From positions 38,620 to 102,619 of the forward strand of contig CABUFC010000005.1 in assembly GCA_902490735.1 (NCBI GenBank): DNA of 64,000 bases, given 5' to 3'. Both the position numbers and the translations under genes were made by a program. Below, in pieces: positions 13,632 through 23,018 of this stretch. A model generated the notes under the pieces. It saw nothing but the letters and a program-made list of their open reading frames with translations, was not told the origin of the DNA and did not search any database. The stretch comes from an uncultured Oscillospiraceae bacterium (GTDB taxonomy: Bacteria > Bacillota > Clostridia > Oscillospirales > Acutalibacteraceae). Each line of letters starts with the position of its first letter. Position 1 is the first letter of the stretch.

Positions 13632-15011
13632 ATGAGAATGATGTCAAAAAGAGGATTAAAGATTTTCGATGTTACCCCAGAGATTAAAAAGCTGGGCAAA
13701 ATCGTAAAAGGCAAGAACACTATAGACAATAAGTTGTTTTTGAAGTACGAAGTTAACAGGGGACTAAGGGATATTAACGGTAACGGCGTAATTACCGGTC
13801 TTACCGAAGTTAGCGACGTACGCGCCTTTGATGTTATTGACGGCAAAAAAATCCCCTGCAAAGGTCAGCTTTGCTACAGAGGTATAAATGTCGAAGATTT
13901 AACCGCCGGTTTTATGAACGGACGGAGGTACGGTTACGAAGAAACGGTCTATTTATTGCTGTTTGGCCAGCTGCCGACTAAGGATGATCTTGAGCAGTTT
14001 TGCGATCTTCTTGCAAGCTATCGCACCATGCCCGAAAACTTCGTTAAAAACGTTATTTTGGAAGCCCCGAACGCCGACATTATGAATTCGCTTACGCGCA
14101 GCGTTCTCACCATGTATTCTTACGATACCCACGCGAACGACAACGAGATTTCAAACGTTCTTCGTCAGTGCTTACAGCTTATAGCTTTGTTCCCGCTGTT
14201 TTCGGTGTACGCATACCATGCGTACAACCACTATATGTTAAACGAAAGCCTTATTATTCATAACCCCGATCCGGCTTTTTCAACTGCGGAGAATATTCTG
14301 CATATACTTCGGTCTGACGGTAAGTTTACCGAAGAGGAAGCCCGTCTTTTAGACCTGGCTTTGGTTCTTCACGCAGAGCATGGCGGCGGCAACAACTCAA
14401 CCTTTACAACAAGGGTTGTAACCTCTTCCGGAACCGACACTTATTCAGCAATGGCGGCGGCGCTTTGCTCGCTTAAGGGGCCTCGTCACGGCGGCGCCAA
14501 CATAAAGGTTGTTGAGATGATAAAGGATTTAAAAGAGAACGTTGACGACTGGGAGGACGAAGCAAAAATCGAAGCCTATTTAAAAAAGCTTTTAAACAAG
14601 CAGGCGTTTGATAAATCCGGCCTTATTTACGGCATGGGCCACGCGGTTTACACCTTAAGCGACCCGCGTGCCGAAATGTTTAAAAAGTTCGTCGGACGCC
14701 TGTCAAAGGAAAAAGGCAGAGAAAAGGAATACGCACTATATAAATGTGTGGAAGAGTTGGCGCCTAAGGTTATTGCCTCCGAACGCAAAATATACAAAGG
14801 CGTTAGCGCAAATATTGACTTTTACAGCGGTTTTGTATATGACATGCTGGGACTTCCTTTAGAGCTTTACACCCCGATTTTTGCTATATCCAGAATTACC
14901 GGCTGGAGCGCGCACCGCATGGAAGAAATTATAAATAACGGTAAAATTATACGGCCCGCGTATATAAACGTACACCCTCCGGGCGAATATGTTGAAATAG
15001 ATAAAAGGTAA
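13632..15011 (+). CDS. gltA: Citrate synthase
   Basis: The enzyme condenses oxaloacetate and acetyl-CoA to citrate, here most likely to supply 2-oxoglutarate for glutamate synthesis. The 459-residue protein has the oxaloacetate/CoA signature LHAEHGGGNNSTF (about 246-258) with catalytic-type histidines, and GPRHGGAN around H286. The aspartate-containing C-terminal domain has YSGFVYDMLGLP and ISRITGWSAHRMEE. It is of the short-chain Si-type with the usual N-terminal extension seen in clostridia. No aconitase or isocitrate dehydrogenase gene is adjacent. The gene is monocistronic, between a strong promoter and a strong terminator. Confidence 0.95.
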   Translation: MRMMSKRGLKIFDVTPEIKKLGKIVKGKNTIDNKLFLKYEVNRGLRDINGNGVITGLTEVSDVRAFDVIDGKKIPCKGQLCYRGINVEDLTAGFMNGRRYGYEETVYLLLFGQLPTKDDLEQFCDLLASYRTMPENFVKNVILEAPNADIMNSLTRSVLTMYSYDTHANDNEISNVLRQCLQLIALFPLFSVYAYHAYNHYMLNESLIIHNPDPAFSTAENILHILRSDGKFTEEEARLLDLALVLHAEHGGGNNSTFTTRVVTSSGTDTYSAMAAALCSLKGPRHGGANIKVVEMIKDLKENVDDWEDEAKIEAYLKKLLNKQAFDKSGLIYGMGHAVYTLSDPRAEMFKKFVGRLSKEKGREKEYALYKCVEELAPKVIASERKIYKGVSANIDFYSGFVYDMLGLPLELYTPIFAISRITGWSAHRMEEIINNGKIIRPAYINVHPPGEYVEIDKR

Positions 15012-15012
15012 T

Positions 15013-15048
15013 AACAGTCCGCCTATAGGCGGACTGTTGATTTTTTTT
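15013..15048 (+). terminator. Rho-independent terminator of citrate synthase
   Basis: AACAGTCCGCC (15013-15023) pairs with 15028-15038 across TATA and is followed by eight T. Confidence 0.93.
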
Positions 15049-15093
15049 ACGAGTTATGATATATTATTAAAAGTACATTTTAGGAGGACGCGT

Positions 15094-17688
15094 ATGATTT
15101 GGCACAGTTCCGAAGTAGCTACGGTTGAAAAAGAGCTTGGCACAAACCGTTTAAAAGGCATTTCAAACGGCGAAGCTTTAGACCGCAAAGCGATATACGG
15201 AGACAATAAAATCAAAGGGTCTAAAAAGGTAACTTTTTTAGAACGCATGATAAAGCAGCTGGGTGATTTTTTGGTCATTATTTTGCTCGTTGCCGCGGCG
15301 GTCTCCTTTATTACCACATTAATTGAAGGCGACAACAATTGGGCAGAGCCCATTATAATTATAGGTATAGTTATTGCGGATGCCTTTGTAGGCGCTTTGC
15401 AAGAATCTAAGGCCGAAAATGCGTTATCGAGCCTTAAAAGTATGATTGCCCCCTCTGCAAAGGTAATTCGTGACGGTGTTTTAAGGATAATTTCGGCAGA
15501 GGATTTAGTACCGGGTGACATTATTACGCTTGAAGCCGGCGATTACATCCCTGCCGACTGCAGAATTATAGAATCTGCATCATTGCAATCGGACGAATCT
15601 GCGCTTACCGGCGAAAGTTCACCTGTTGAAAAGATGGACGCCGTTTTAGAAGACATTACCCCTTTAGCTGACAGGGTAAATATTTTGCATTCCGGCTGCA
15701 GCGTAACGTACGGCAGAGCAACCGCTATTGTAACCGACATTGGTATGAACACCGAGGTTGGCAAAATAGCAAAACTTTTAGACGAAGAAAAGTCCACCAT
15801 GACTCCGCTAAAAGCAAAGCTTGCAACTTTAGGGAAGCTTATAGGAATTGGCGTGCTGATTATTTGCGCGATAATTTTTATTGTAGGCATATTTTTACCG
15901 GCGGCAGATGGCGTTACGCTATTAAACAAAGCCATTAACATGTTTATGACGAGCGTTGCTTTAGCCGTTGCGGCAATACCCGAAGGGCTTCCGGCAATTG
16001 TTACAATAGTGCTTGCTTTAGGCGTTAAGCGCATGGTTAAAAAAGGCGCAATAATAAGAAGTTTGCCGGCAGTTGAAACCTTGGGCTCCGCTTCGGTTAT
16101 CTGCTCGGACAAAACCGGTACTTTAACACAAAACAAAATGACCGTTACAAAAATTTTTGACGGTAAAAATATTCTTGAAGACAATTTCGACGATGCAGGG
16201 CTTATGCTGCTTCGACTTGGCGCAATGTGCGGCAACGGCAAGGTAACCGAAGAATTCGGCAAAGAGGTGCATATAGGCGACCCCACCGAAACGGGTATTG
16301 TTTCGGCCGCAATGAAGCACTGTTTGCAAACAAAAGACGATATTGAAGCTATTTACCCGCGTCTTGCGGAAATTCCGTTTGACAGTGAAAGAAAGCTTAT
16401 GACCACCGTAAATATGATAAACGGCAAGCCCTTTGCGGTTACTAAAGGCGCGTTTGACATTTTAATTGAAAAATGCTCTGCCGGCAATCTTGAAAAGGCC
16501 GAAAAAGCTGCAGTTTTAATGGGCGAAGAGGGGCTTCGCGTTATAGCTGTTGCAATAAAACCGCTTGACAGCATTCCTTCTAACCCCACACCCGACGGTA
16601 TCGAGCACGGTCTTACTCTTGTAGGGCTTATTGGGCTAATTGATCCACCGCGTCCGGAAGCCAAAGAGGCAATTGCTCTTTGTCATAAGGCGGGCATTCG
16701 TACCGTAATGATAACCGGAGATCACGTTTCCACCGCCGCGGCAATTGCTAAAAAGCTTGGACTGTTAAAACAAGGCGAGCTTGCGGTTACAGGCCAGGAT
16801 CTTTCCAATATGAGCGACCAAGAGCTTAGCGAAAAAATTGAAAAAATTTCGGTTTATGCAAGGGTAACGCCCGAAGATAAAATAAGGATTGTAAAAACAT
16901 GGCAGTCTAAAGGCCATATAGTTGCCATGACGGGCGACGGCGTTAACGACGCTCCTGCATTAAAATGCGCAGACATAGGCTGTGCCATGGGAATTACCGG
17001 AACAGACGTTGCAAAAGGTGCCGCAGATATGACCCTTACAGATGATAATTTTGCAACTATTGTTTCTGCAGTAAAAGAGGGCCGCGGAATATTTGACAAT
17101 ATTAGAAAATCGGTGCACTATCTAATAAGCTGCAATTTGGGCGAAGTGCTAACCGTGTTTATAGGACTTATTATTTTTGGTAAAAGCCCGTTTTCCGCCT
17201 TACAGCTTTTATGGATAAATCTTATATCCGACACGACTCCGGCTCTTGCTTTAGGGCTTGAAAACGCAGAGTACGACATTATGGAGCGAAGTCCACGCAA
17301 AAAGAACGAAAATATTTTTAACCGTGTTTTAATTGCCGACGTAATTTGGCAAGGCGTGCTGTTTGCGGCGCTTTCAATTACGGCATACTTTATTGGCGGC
17401 GCAACGCTTGCGTTTTTGACACTTTCGCTTTCACAGCTTGTACACGCATTTAACACAAGAAGCGAGCATTCGCTTATAAAGGCAGGCTTTTTATCAAACA
17501 AATACATGCTCGGCGCGGCCGCGCTTTCGGCTATCCTTGCGATTATTGTTGCAGCAACGCCGCTTAGAACCATATTCTCGTTAGAAGCAATTAGCTTTGG
17601 CGGTTTTATGATAGCAGTCGGGCTTTCAATAATTCCTTTAGCAATATGCGAGGCTGTTAAGTTTATAAGAGAAAAATTTAAAAAATAA
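15094..17688 (+). CDS. Calcium-transporting-type P2 ATPase
   Basis: The 864-residue P-type ATPase has the actuator loop TGES (172-175), the phosphorylation site DKTGTLT (D339), PEGLP in the ion-binding helix M4, and TGDGVNDAP (from 613). The C-terminal cation ATPase domain has LLWINLISDTTPALALGLE. This set, with an N-terminal cation domain beginning WHSSEVATVEKEL, matches P2A/P2B calcium pumps of the PacL/LMCA type that export Ca2+ across the plasma membrane. The ATG at 15094 is chosen because AGGAGG lies 6 bases upstream. RNase P RNA follows within ten bases. Confidence 0.95.
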   Translation: MIWHSSEVATVEKELGTNRLKGISNGEALDRKAIYGDNKIKGSKKVTFLERMIKQLGDFLVIILLVAAAVSFITTLIEGDNNWAEPIIIIGIVIADAFVGALQESKAENALSSLKSMIAPSAKVIRDGVLRIISAEDLVPGDIITLEAGDYIPADCRIIESASLQSDESALTGESSPVEKMDAVLEDITPLADRVNILHSGCSVTYGRATAIVTDIGMNTEVGKIAKLLDEEKSTMTPLKAKLATLGKLIGIGVLIICAIIFIVGIFLPAADGVTLLNKAINMFMTSVALAVAAIPEGLPAIVTIVLALGVKRMVKKGAIIRSLPAVETLGSASVICSDKTGTLTQNKMTVTKIFDGKNILEDNFDDAGLMLLRLGAMCGNGKVTEEFGKEVHIGDPTETGIVSAAMKHCLQTKDDIEAIYPRLAEIPFDSERKLMTTVNMINGKPFAVTKGAFDILIEKCSAGNLEKAEKAAVLMGEEGLRVIAVAIKPLDSIPSNPTPDGIEHGLTLVGLIGLIDPPRPEAKEAIALCHKAGIRTVMITGDHVSTAAAIAKKLGLLKQGELAVTGQDLSNMSDQELSEKIEKISVYARVTPEDKIRIVKTWQSKGHIVAMTGDGVNDAPALKCADIGCAMGITGTDVAKGAADMTLTDDNFATIVSAVKEGRGIFDNIRKSVHYLISCNLGEVLTVFIGLIIFGKSPFSALQLLWINLISDTTPALALGLENAEYDIMERSPRKKNENIFNRVLIADVIWQGVLFAALSITAYFIGGATLAFLTLSLSQLVHAFNTRSEHSLIKAGFLSNKYMLGAAALSAILAIIVAATPLRTIFSLEAISFGGFMIAVGLSIIPLAICEAVKFIREKFKK

Positions 17689-17697
17689 TTGTTTTAT

Positions 17698-18056
17698 CGC
17701 GGATAAATTAAGTTGGTCGAACGGCTGCGGAATTTTATATTCTGAGGAAAGTCCGAGCTTCGCAGGGCAGAATAGCAGCTAACGGCTGCCGAGGGTGACC
17801 TCAGGACAAGTGCAACAGAGATATACCGCCTAATTTTTAGGTAAGGGTGGAAAGGCGGGGTAAGAGCCCACCCGACGGTAAGGTAACTTATCGCCGATGT
17901 AAACTCTATTCGAAGCAACGCTAAGTTTGGCAATACGCTTGCCCGGCGTGCCAAGAAAAGCGGCTTGAGCGCAAGGGCGACTTTGCGCCTAGATAGATAG
18001 TCGTTAAGGAGAAATCCTACAGAACTCGGCTTACAGACCAACTTAATTTGTCCGCG
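17698..18056 (+). ncRNA. rnpB: RNase P RNA, type A
   Basis: The ends (17696-17715 and 18039-18058) pair to form helix P1. The conserved region GAGGAAAGTCCGAGCT is near the 5' end. CAACAGAGATATACCGCC, AGGGTGGAAAGGCGGGGTAAGAG, the AGATAGATAG element and CTCGGCTTACAGACC near the 3' end complete the catalytic core. It matures the 5' ends of tRNAs. No terminator follows, so the transcript probably continues into the lipoprotein gene. The ends may differ by a few bases from the mature RNA. Confidence 0.97.
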
Positions 18057-18071
18057 ATTATTGTGAAAATT

Positions 18072-18680
18072 ATGAAAAAATATCTTATCTTTTTAATCTC
18101 TGCAATATGTATGTTGTCGCTTTGCGCGTGTAAAGAAAACACAACCGAGTTTTCGGCCGTTGTTGTTGGCAGTTACACCGATTATATTTCTGTTGTGACG
18201 GTAGATCCTGCAGTTGACTTTATCTATGCAGACATTAAAATTAACGTTGCAACTTTGCCATTTACGCCAAAAGCCGGTCGCTCTATAAAGGTTACATCCA
18301 AAAAAATAACCGCAGGCGATCCTTCTTATATTGTAGTGCCGAAAGCCGTTGAAAAAATTGACTCCTATTTTACTAAAATCACTGCGGACGAAGCGCTAAA
18401 TATGTTGGCGGACGGTACTAACGCCGTAATAATAGACGCAAGAAATGCTGCCGAATACAAATACGGGCATATAAAAGGTTCTATAAACATTACAACCGAA
18501 AATTTAAAAAGCAAAATTAATCTTTTGCCGAAAGATTATAATACGCCAATAATATGCTATTCGAAAAGCACCGACGGCCGAAGCGAAGAAATGGCGCAGT
18601 TTTTAATATCGCTTAACTACACAAGCGTTTACGACATGGGCGACATTAATGCTTGGCCCGGCAAAATGGAAGCGGAATAA
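18072..18680 (+). CDS. Rhodanese-domain lipoprotein
   Basis: The 202-residue protein has a lipoprotein signal (LSLCAC at about 15-20), a linker/beta domain (25-105) and a C-terminal rhodanese-like domain. The rhodanese motifs are VIIDARNAAEYKYGHIKGSINI and IICYSKSTDGRSEEMA, with the active-site cysteine in ICYS. It probably transfers or senses sulfur, or binds anions, on the outer face of the membrane. The ATG at 18072 is used; an in-frame start at 18048 lies in the rnpB 3' helix and is rejected. The Shine-Dalgarno site is poor and there is no separate promoter. Confidence 0.85.
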   Translation: MKKYLIFLISAICMLSLCACKENTTEFSAVVVGSYTDYISVVTVDPAVDFIYADIKINVATLPFTPKAGRSIKVTSKKITAGDPSYIVVPKAVEKIDSYFTKITADEALNMLADGTNAVIIDARNAAEYKYGHIKGSINITTENLKSKINLLPKDYNTPIICYSKSTDGRSEEMAQFLISLNYTSVYDMGDINAWPGKMEAE

Positions 18681-18683
18681 AAA

Positions 18684-18713
18684 AACAGAACGGGTAACCG
18701 TTCTGTTTTTTTA
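18684..18713 (+). terminator. Rho-independent terminator
   Basis: AACAGAACGG (18684-18693) pairs with 18698-18707 across GTAA and is followed by a T-tract. Confidence 0.9.
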
Positions 18714-18728
18714 AGGAGAGGAAGATAT

Positions 18729-18755
18729 ATGAAAAAGCTTTTTTTAACTTGCTAA
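18729..18755 (+). other. Eight-codon mini-ORF with strong RBS, then empty AT-rich spacer
   Basis: AAGGAGAGG is followed at normal distance by ATG and seven codons reading KKLFLTC, then TAA. This looks like the first codons of a lost signal-peptide gene rather than a working peptide. From 18756 to 18886 nothing else codes; that stretch is very AT-rich and holds a perfect 14-base palindrome TTAACAATTGTTAA at 18810-18823. Confidence 0.4.
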
Positions 18756-18886
18756 ATATAATATACCCAAAAGTCTGTACGTAAAAATATTCTTTTTATT
18801 AACGTTATATTAACAATTGTTAAAAATCTTTTTTCGACAATTTTTATAATATTAACAAAATTTAATAAATGTTTAAATTATTATTG

Positions 18887-18915
18887 TTGAACTTGCCCAT
18901 ATTTTATGATATACT
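18887..18915 (+). promoter_or_regulatory. Sigma-A-type promoter of the EF-G-like gene
   Basis: TTGAAC (18887-18892), a 17-base spacer and TATACT (18910-18915). Confidence 0.75.
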
Positions 18916-18949
18916 GTATTTATCAAGTAGTTTGGAAAGGGTGTTTTAG

Positions 18950-20995
18950 TTGAAACAGTTTTCTTCGTCCAATATTAAAAATTTGGCAATTTTAGGTCAT
19001 GCAAACAGCGGAAAATCTACCGTCGCGGATGCAATCATTTATTTTACCAACGGCATTGACCGTATCGGGAAGGGCGAAGACGGTACCCTTACAATGGATT
19101 TCGATCCGGAAGAGAAAAAGCGCCACGTGTCTTTATCGTCGGCGATATATCCGGTTGAATATAAGGATAAAAAAATCAATCTTATCGACTCTCCCGGCCT
19201 TTTTGATTTTATAGGCGGAGCGCGTGAAGCCCTTTCTGCGGCAGACAGTGCGCTTGTAGTTTTATCGGGCAAATCCGGCCTTACAGTAGGTGCGGAACAG
19301 GCAATTGAGTTATGTGCCAAAAACCAAAAGCCGGTAAGTATATTTGTATCTAAACTCGACGCTACAAGGGCAATGTTTTACAGGGTGCTTTCAATAGCAA
19401 CGGGAAAATACGGGAGCAAAATTTGCCCGATTGTTGTGCCCCATATGAATGGCGACGCGGTTGATAGTTATGTTAATTTAATAGACAATACCGGCCTTAC
19501 TTTTGACGGCGTTGCCGCAAAGGTCACCGAGCCCGCTTCGGACAGCAACATCGAACTTATGCGCTCGCTTATGCTTGAAGCGGTAGCGAGCCAAAGCGAA
19601 GACCTTATGGACAAATATTTTTCCGGCGAAGCATTTACAAAAGAGGAAATTATAGGCGCATTAAAACAGGGCTTTATAAAGGGTGAGATTTATCCCGTAT
19701 TTTGCGGAGTAGGCCTTACCGGAGCCGGCATTGCGACGATGATGGACGTATTTTGCGATATTTTGCCCTCAAGCGGCGATATTTCGATTGTTGCCGAAAA
19801 GGACGGCGACCTTGCAGAAGTTAACGCAAAAACTTCCGAAACTACCCTTTTGTGCTTTAAAACGGTTGCCGACCCGTTTGTAGGAAAGCTTTCGTATTTT
19901 AAGGTGCTTTCCGGCGCCGCAAAGAGCGACCAAAAACTTATTAACGAGCGCACCAAAGAAGAGGTTAAACTTTCGAAGGTTATGTTTGTAAAAGCCGGCA
20001 AGCAAGAGGACGCTGCAGAAATACCGGCAGGAGATATCGGCGCGGTTGCTAAGGTTTCCGGTATTTCCACGGGTGACACTTTGTCAAATTCCGGCAAGTA
20101 CAAATTTATACCCGTACCGTTCCCTCTTCCCACGCTTTCTATGGCAATATATCCTAAGAATAAAGGCGAGGAAGAAAAAATTTCGCAAGGGTTAAAGCGC
20201 CTTTCGGAAGAAGATCCTACAATTAAAGTATCATCGAATTTAGAAACAAAAGAGACTATACTCTCCGGTCTTGGCGAACAGCATATAGACGTTATTGTAT
20301 CGCGTTTAAAATCAAAATTCGGCGTTGATGTAGTGCTTAAAAAACCAAAAGTTGCGTACAGAGAAACAATTAAAAAGTTTGTTAAGGTTCAAGGACGGCA
20401 CAAAAAACAGTCCGGCGGTCACGGCCAGTTTGGTGACGTTTGGATTGAATTTTCACCATGCAGTGAAGATTTTGTTTTCGAAGAAAAAATCTTCGGCGGA
20501 AGCGTACCCAAAAACTTTTTCCCGGCAGTTGAAAAAGGTCTTCGCGAGTGCATGCAAAAAGGTGTTCTTGCGGGATATCCCGTTGTGGGCGTAAAGGCCG
20601 TTCTTGTTGACGGATCGTATCACCCGGTTGATTCATCCGAAATGTCATTTAAGCTTGCCGCCGCGGAAGCCTTTAAGGAAGGCATTAAAAACGCCGCTCC
20701 GGTATTATTAGAGCCTATTGGCAGTCTTGTTGCAACTATTCCGGATGACAATCTCGGCGACGTAATAGGCGACATAAATAAGCGCCGTGGCAGGGTTATT
20801 GGTATGAACCCTAAGGAAAACCAGCGTCAAGAGGTTGTAGCCGAAGTGCCCATTGCCGAAATGGCAGACTTTTCTACCTCTATGCGCTCAATAACGCAAG
20901 GCCGCGCTACCTTTACCCTTGAATTTTTGCGTTACGAAGAGGCTCCGGCACCCGTATCCCAAAAGGTTATAGCAGAGGCCAAAGCAGAGAATTAA
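18950..20995 (+). CDS. Elongation factor G-like GTPase (divergent paralogue)
   Basis: The 681-residue protein has all five EF-G-type domains. The P-loop is GHANSGKST (16-24) where true EF-G has GHVDAGKTT. G3 is DSPGLFDF instead of DTPGH, and G4 is SKLD instead of NKMD. Domain IV keeps GRHKKQSGGHGQFGDVWIE. It belongs to the EF-G-like branch found beside true EF-G in many Firmicutes and Actinobacteria, whose role is not settled. The TTG start at 18950 follows GAAAGGG at good spacing. A lipoprotein gene starts 3 bases after the stop. Confidence 0.92.
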   Translation: MKQFSSSNIKNLAILGHANSGKSTVADAIIYFTNGIDRIGKGEDGTLTMDFDPEEKKRHVSLSSAIYPVEYKDKKINLIDSPGLFDFIGGAREALSAADSALVVLSGKSGLTVGAEQAIELCAKNQKPVSIFVSKLDATRAMFYRVLSIATGKYGSKICPIVVPHMNGDAVDSYVNLIDNTGLTFDGVAAKVTEPASDSNIELMRSLMLEAVASQSEDLMDKYFSGEAFTKEEIIGALKQGFIKGEIYPVFCGVGLTGAGIATMMDVFCDILPSSGDISIVAEKDGDLAEVNAKTSETTLLCFKTVADPFVGKLSYFKVLSGAAKSDQKLINERTKEEVKLSKVMFVKAGKQEDAAEIPAGDIGAVAKVSGISTGDTLSNSGKYKFIPVPFPLPTLSMAIYPKNKGEEEKISQGLKRLSEEDPTIKVSSNLETKETILSGLGEQHIDVIVSRLKSKFGVDVVLKKPKVAYRETIKKFVKVQGRHKKQSGGHGQFGDVWIEFSPCSEDFVFEEKIFGGSVPKNFFPAVEKGLRECMQKGVLAGYPVVGVKAVLVDGSYHPVDSSEMSFKLAAAEAFKEGIKNAAPVLLEPIGSLVATIPDDNLGDVIGDINKRRGRVIGMNPKENQRQEVVAEVPIAEMADFSTSMRSITQGRATFTLEFLRYEEAPAPVSQKVIAEAKAEN

Positions 20996-20998
20996 CAA

Positions 20999-21460
20999 AT
21001 GAAAAAAACAGCAATAATTTTAATATGCATATTTTTTGCAGCCTGCCATTTTGCAGGCTGCAGCAATAAAAAACCCTCAGCCTCAAGGAAATACACCTCT
21101 TCAAGAGCGGCAGTTGTATCCGACCCTGTGCTAAACACGAATATAACCGAAAAGGGCGACGATATTATTCATTATTCCTCGTATAACGGCAGGGAAACCA
21201 CTGTAACCTATCATTTTAACGGCGAGGTTTTAGAATCGGCTACGATTAAAATGGTGTGTATAACCGCAGAGGACGCCGACGCCCAATATGAAAACTATGA
21301 AAAAATCAACGAAAAAACCACAAAGCCTATTTATTCGGACATTTCGCGCGAAGATTTAACAATCACCCTAAAATACACTTCTTTTGGGATGAGTGAATTT
21401 AAGGATTTTAACAAAGAAGAGCTAAAAAGCTATTTAAACGATCTTGTTTTATTAAGATAA
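20999..21460 (+). CDS. Small lipoprotein of unknown function
   Basis: The 153-residue protein has a lipoprotein signal peptide with lipobox FAGC and a polar Ser/Arg linker. The remaining domain includes ETTVTYHFNGEVLESATIKM, reminiscent of DUF1307-type lipoproteins. It is co-transcribed with the EF-G-like gene (3-base gap), a pairing with no obvious functional reason. Confidence 0.78.
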   Translation: MKKTAIILICIFFAACHFAGCSNKKPSASRKYTSSRAAVVSDPVLNTNITEKGDDIIHYSSYNGRETTVTYHFNGEVLESATIKMVCITAEDADAQYENYEKINEKTTKPIYSDISREDLTITLKYTSFGMSEFKDFNKEELKSYLNDLVLLR

Positions 21461-21493
21461 AAGACTGCAAGGGATTTTTCTTGCAGTCTTTTT
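21459..21493. terminator. Bidirectional terminator
   Basis: AAAAGACTGCAAG (21459-21471) pairs with 21480-21492 across an 8-base loop. T-tracts occur on both strands, serving both convergent genes. Confidence 0.85.
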
Positions 21494-23018
21494 ACGGTGT
21501 AACTAAAACCGTGCTGTTCGTTTTAAATATAACCATTCCTGGTTTTGCACCGTTTGGTTTTTTAATAAATTTTACCGGCGTGTAATCTACCGCCACTTTA
21601 GCTCCCGGTGCCGCCGCCGAATGGCGTGCCGCAAGAGTAGCCGCATAAACTATAACCTCGTCCGGCAAGGCACTGTCACCGGTTTTTACTATAACGTGGC
21701 TTCCGGGAATATTTTTTGTGTGAAACCAAACATCGGTTTTGTCGGCAAAATTTAAGGTTAACTCGTCGTTTTCTATGTTGTTTTTGCCGATATAAATTTT
21801 AAAGCCTTTATACTCGTCCTCTAAAAAAGAAACCTTTGGCTTTGTTTTTTTTGCCGCCGCTTTTTTCGGGCGTATTATTTTTGCGTTTATAAGCTCTGCG
21901 CTAATATTTTCGGCCGTTTCTACACTGTCCGCCCTTAAAATTTCATCTTTAACCGACTGCAAATATAACAGCTCGTTTTCACTCTGCTTTAAAAGTTCTT
22001 CAACCACGTTTGCCGCCGAGCACATTTTTTTGTATTGGTTAAAATACTGCGCCGCGTTTTTTTGCGGTGAAAGACTGCTTTTAAGCGGAATGGTCACCGG
22101 CTTTAATTCGTCGTAATAGTTTTCTACGGTAACGCTTTGTGTGCCGGGTTCTATTTTATATAGGTTTGCCTTTAAAAGCTCGCCGTAAATTCTGAATTTC
22201 TCGCGGCTTTTGGCATTTTCAAGTTCTTGCTTTCTAATTCCTATCTTTTTTTGCTCGTTTTTAATTTTATTGTCAATTGTTTTTTTAAGGCCGGAAAGTT
22301 TTTCGTTTATTTCGCTTTCTTTTCTTTTTGAAAAGTAAAAATCGTTTACAAGGCTGTTGTAATTTTTGTACTCTATGTTTTTATAAGTTTTTCCGTACTG
22401 GGTAATTTCAATATAGGTAAAATCAAAAAATCCGCCGTTTGGGTCTAATATCATTACGGGTTTTTTGTTGCGTATCAGCGTATCAACCGGAATTTGCCGC
22501 TCATTAGATTCGCGCTCTATCAGCATAGAATATTCGCGGTTACTTTTTATGGGCAGTGTATACACGGCGCCGGGGGCGATTATTCTGCTTGCTTTTTCAA
22601 GGTCGGACCGCCTAAAAGCGTCAATTATTTTGCCGTTTTCTACAAGCACTATATTGCTTTTTGTGCCGGTAAGCTCAATATAAAGCTCTTTATTAGATAA
22701 AAAGCCCATTTCGTTTGGCTTTTGTACAGAAAGCCGTAAAATTCTGTCGCCCTCAAGTTTTGAAAGCTTAGTAATTTTTCCACCCTGCAGGTGCTTACGA
22801 AGAAGCATACAAAACATAGGCGGGTTTTCGGGATTTACAAAGCGTTCTGACACTAATGTTATATACGGCGTTCCGGCAAGGTTTATATAAAGCTTTTGCT
22901 TTTTTAAACTAAAAACGAACACACCGCCTTTTTGGCAGTGGATTTTTTCTATGTGATTGCCCTCTATTATTTTAAGTTCGTCGCATAAAAGTTTTAAAAA
23001 AATACCGTCAATCGCCAT
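21492..23018 (-). CDS. rqcH: NFACT-family ribosome quality control protein RqcH
   Basis: The 508-residue protein matches RqcH/FbpA, the bacterial Rqc2 homologue that adds alanine tails to stalled nascent chains on 50S subunits. It has the NFACT-N start MAIDGIFLKLLCDELK, the segment NPENPPMFCMLLRKHLQGGK and a central coiled coil (about 235-360). The C-terminal NFACT-R (DUF814) domain has DVWFHTKNIPGSHVIV and AARHSAAAPGAKVAVDYT. It is somewhat shorter than the usual ~570 residues. It overlaps trmK by 11 bases at the end of the glycolytic operon. Confidence 0.93.
   Translation of the reverse strand: MAIDGIFLKLLCDELKIIEGNHIEKIHCQKGGVFVFSLKKQKLYINLAGTPYITLVSERFVNPENPPMFCMLLRKHLQGGKITKLSKLEGDRILRLSVQKPNEMGFLSNKELYIELTGTKSNIVLVENGKIIDAFRRSDLEKASRIIAPGAVYTLPIKSNREYSMLIERESNERQIPVDTLIRNKKPVMILDPNGGFFDFTYIEITQYGKTYKNIEYKNYNSLVNDFYFSKRKESEINEKLSGLKKTIDNKIKNEQKKIGIRKQELENAKSREKFRIYGELLKANLYKIEPGTQSVTVENYYDELKPVTIPLKSSLSPQKNAAQYFNQYKKMCSAANVVEELLKQSENELLYLQSVKDEILRADSVETAENISAELINAKIIRPKKAAAKKTKPKVSFLEDEYKGFKIYIGKNNIENDELTLNFADKTDVWFHTKNIPGSHVIVKTGDSALPDEVIVYAATLAARHSAAAPGAKVAVDYTPVKFIKKPNGAKPGMVIFKTNSTVLVTP

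Noticed and set aside
17694..18041. A 115-codon ORF on the minus strand
   Set aside because: It is the antisense of RNase P RNA, a well-known source of false protein calls; it has no RBS.
18048..18071. Upstream start for the rhodanese lipoprotein
   Set aside because: It falls within the 3' P1 helix of RNase P RNA and would place residues before the lipoprotein signal.
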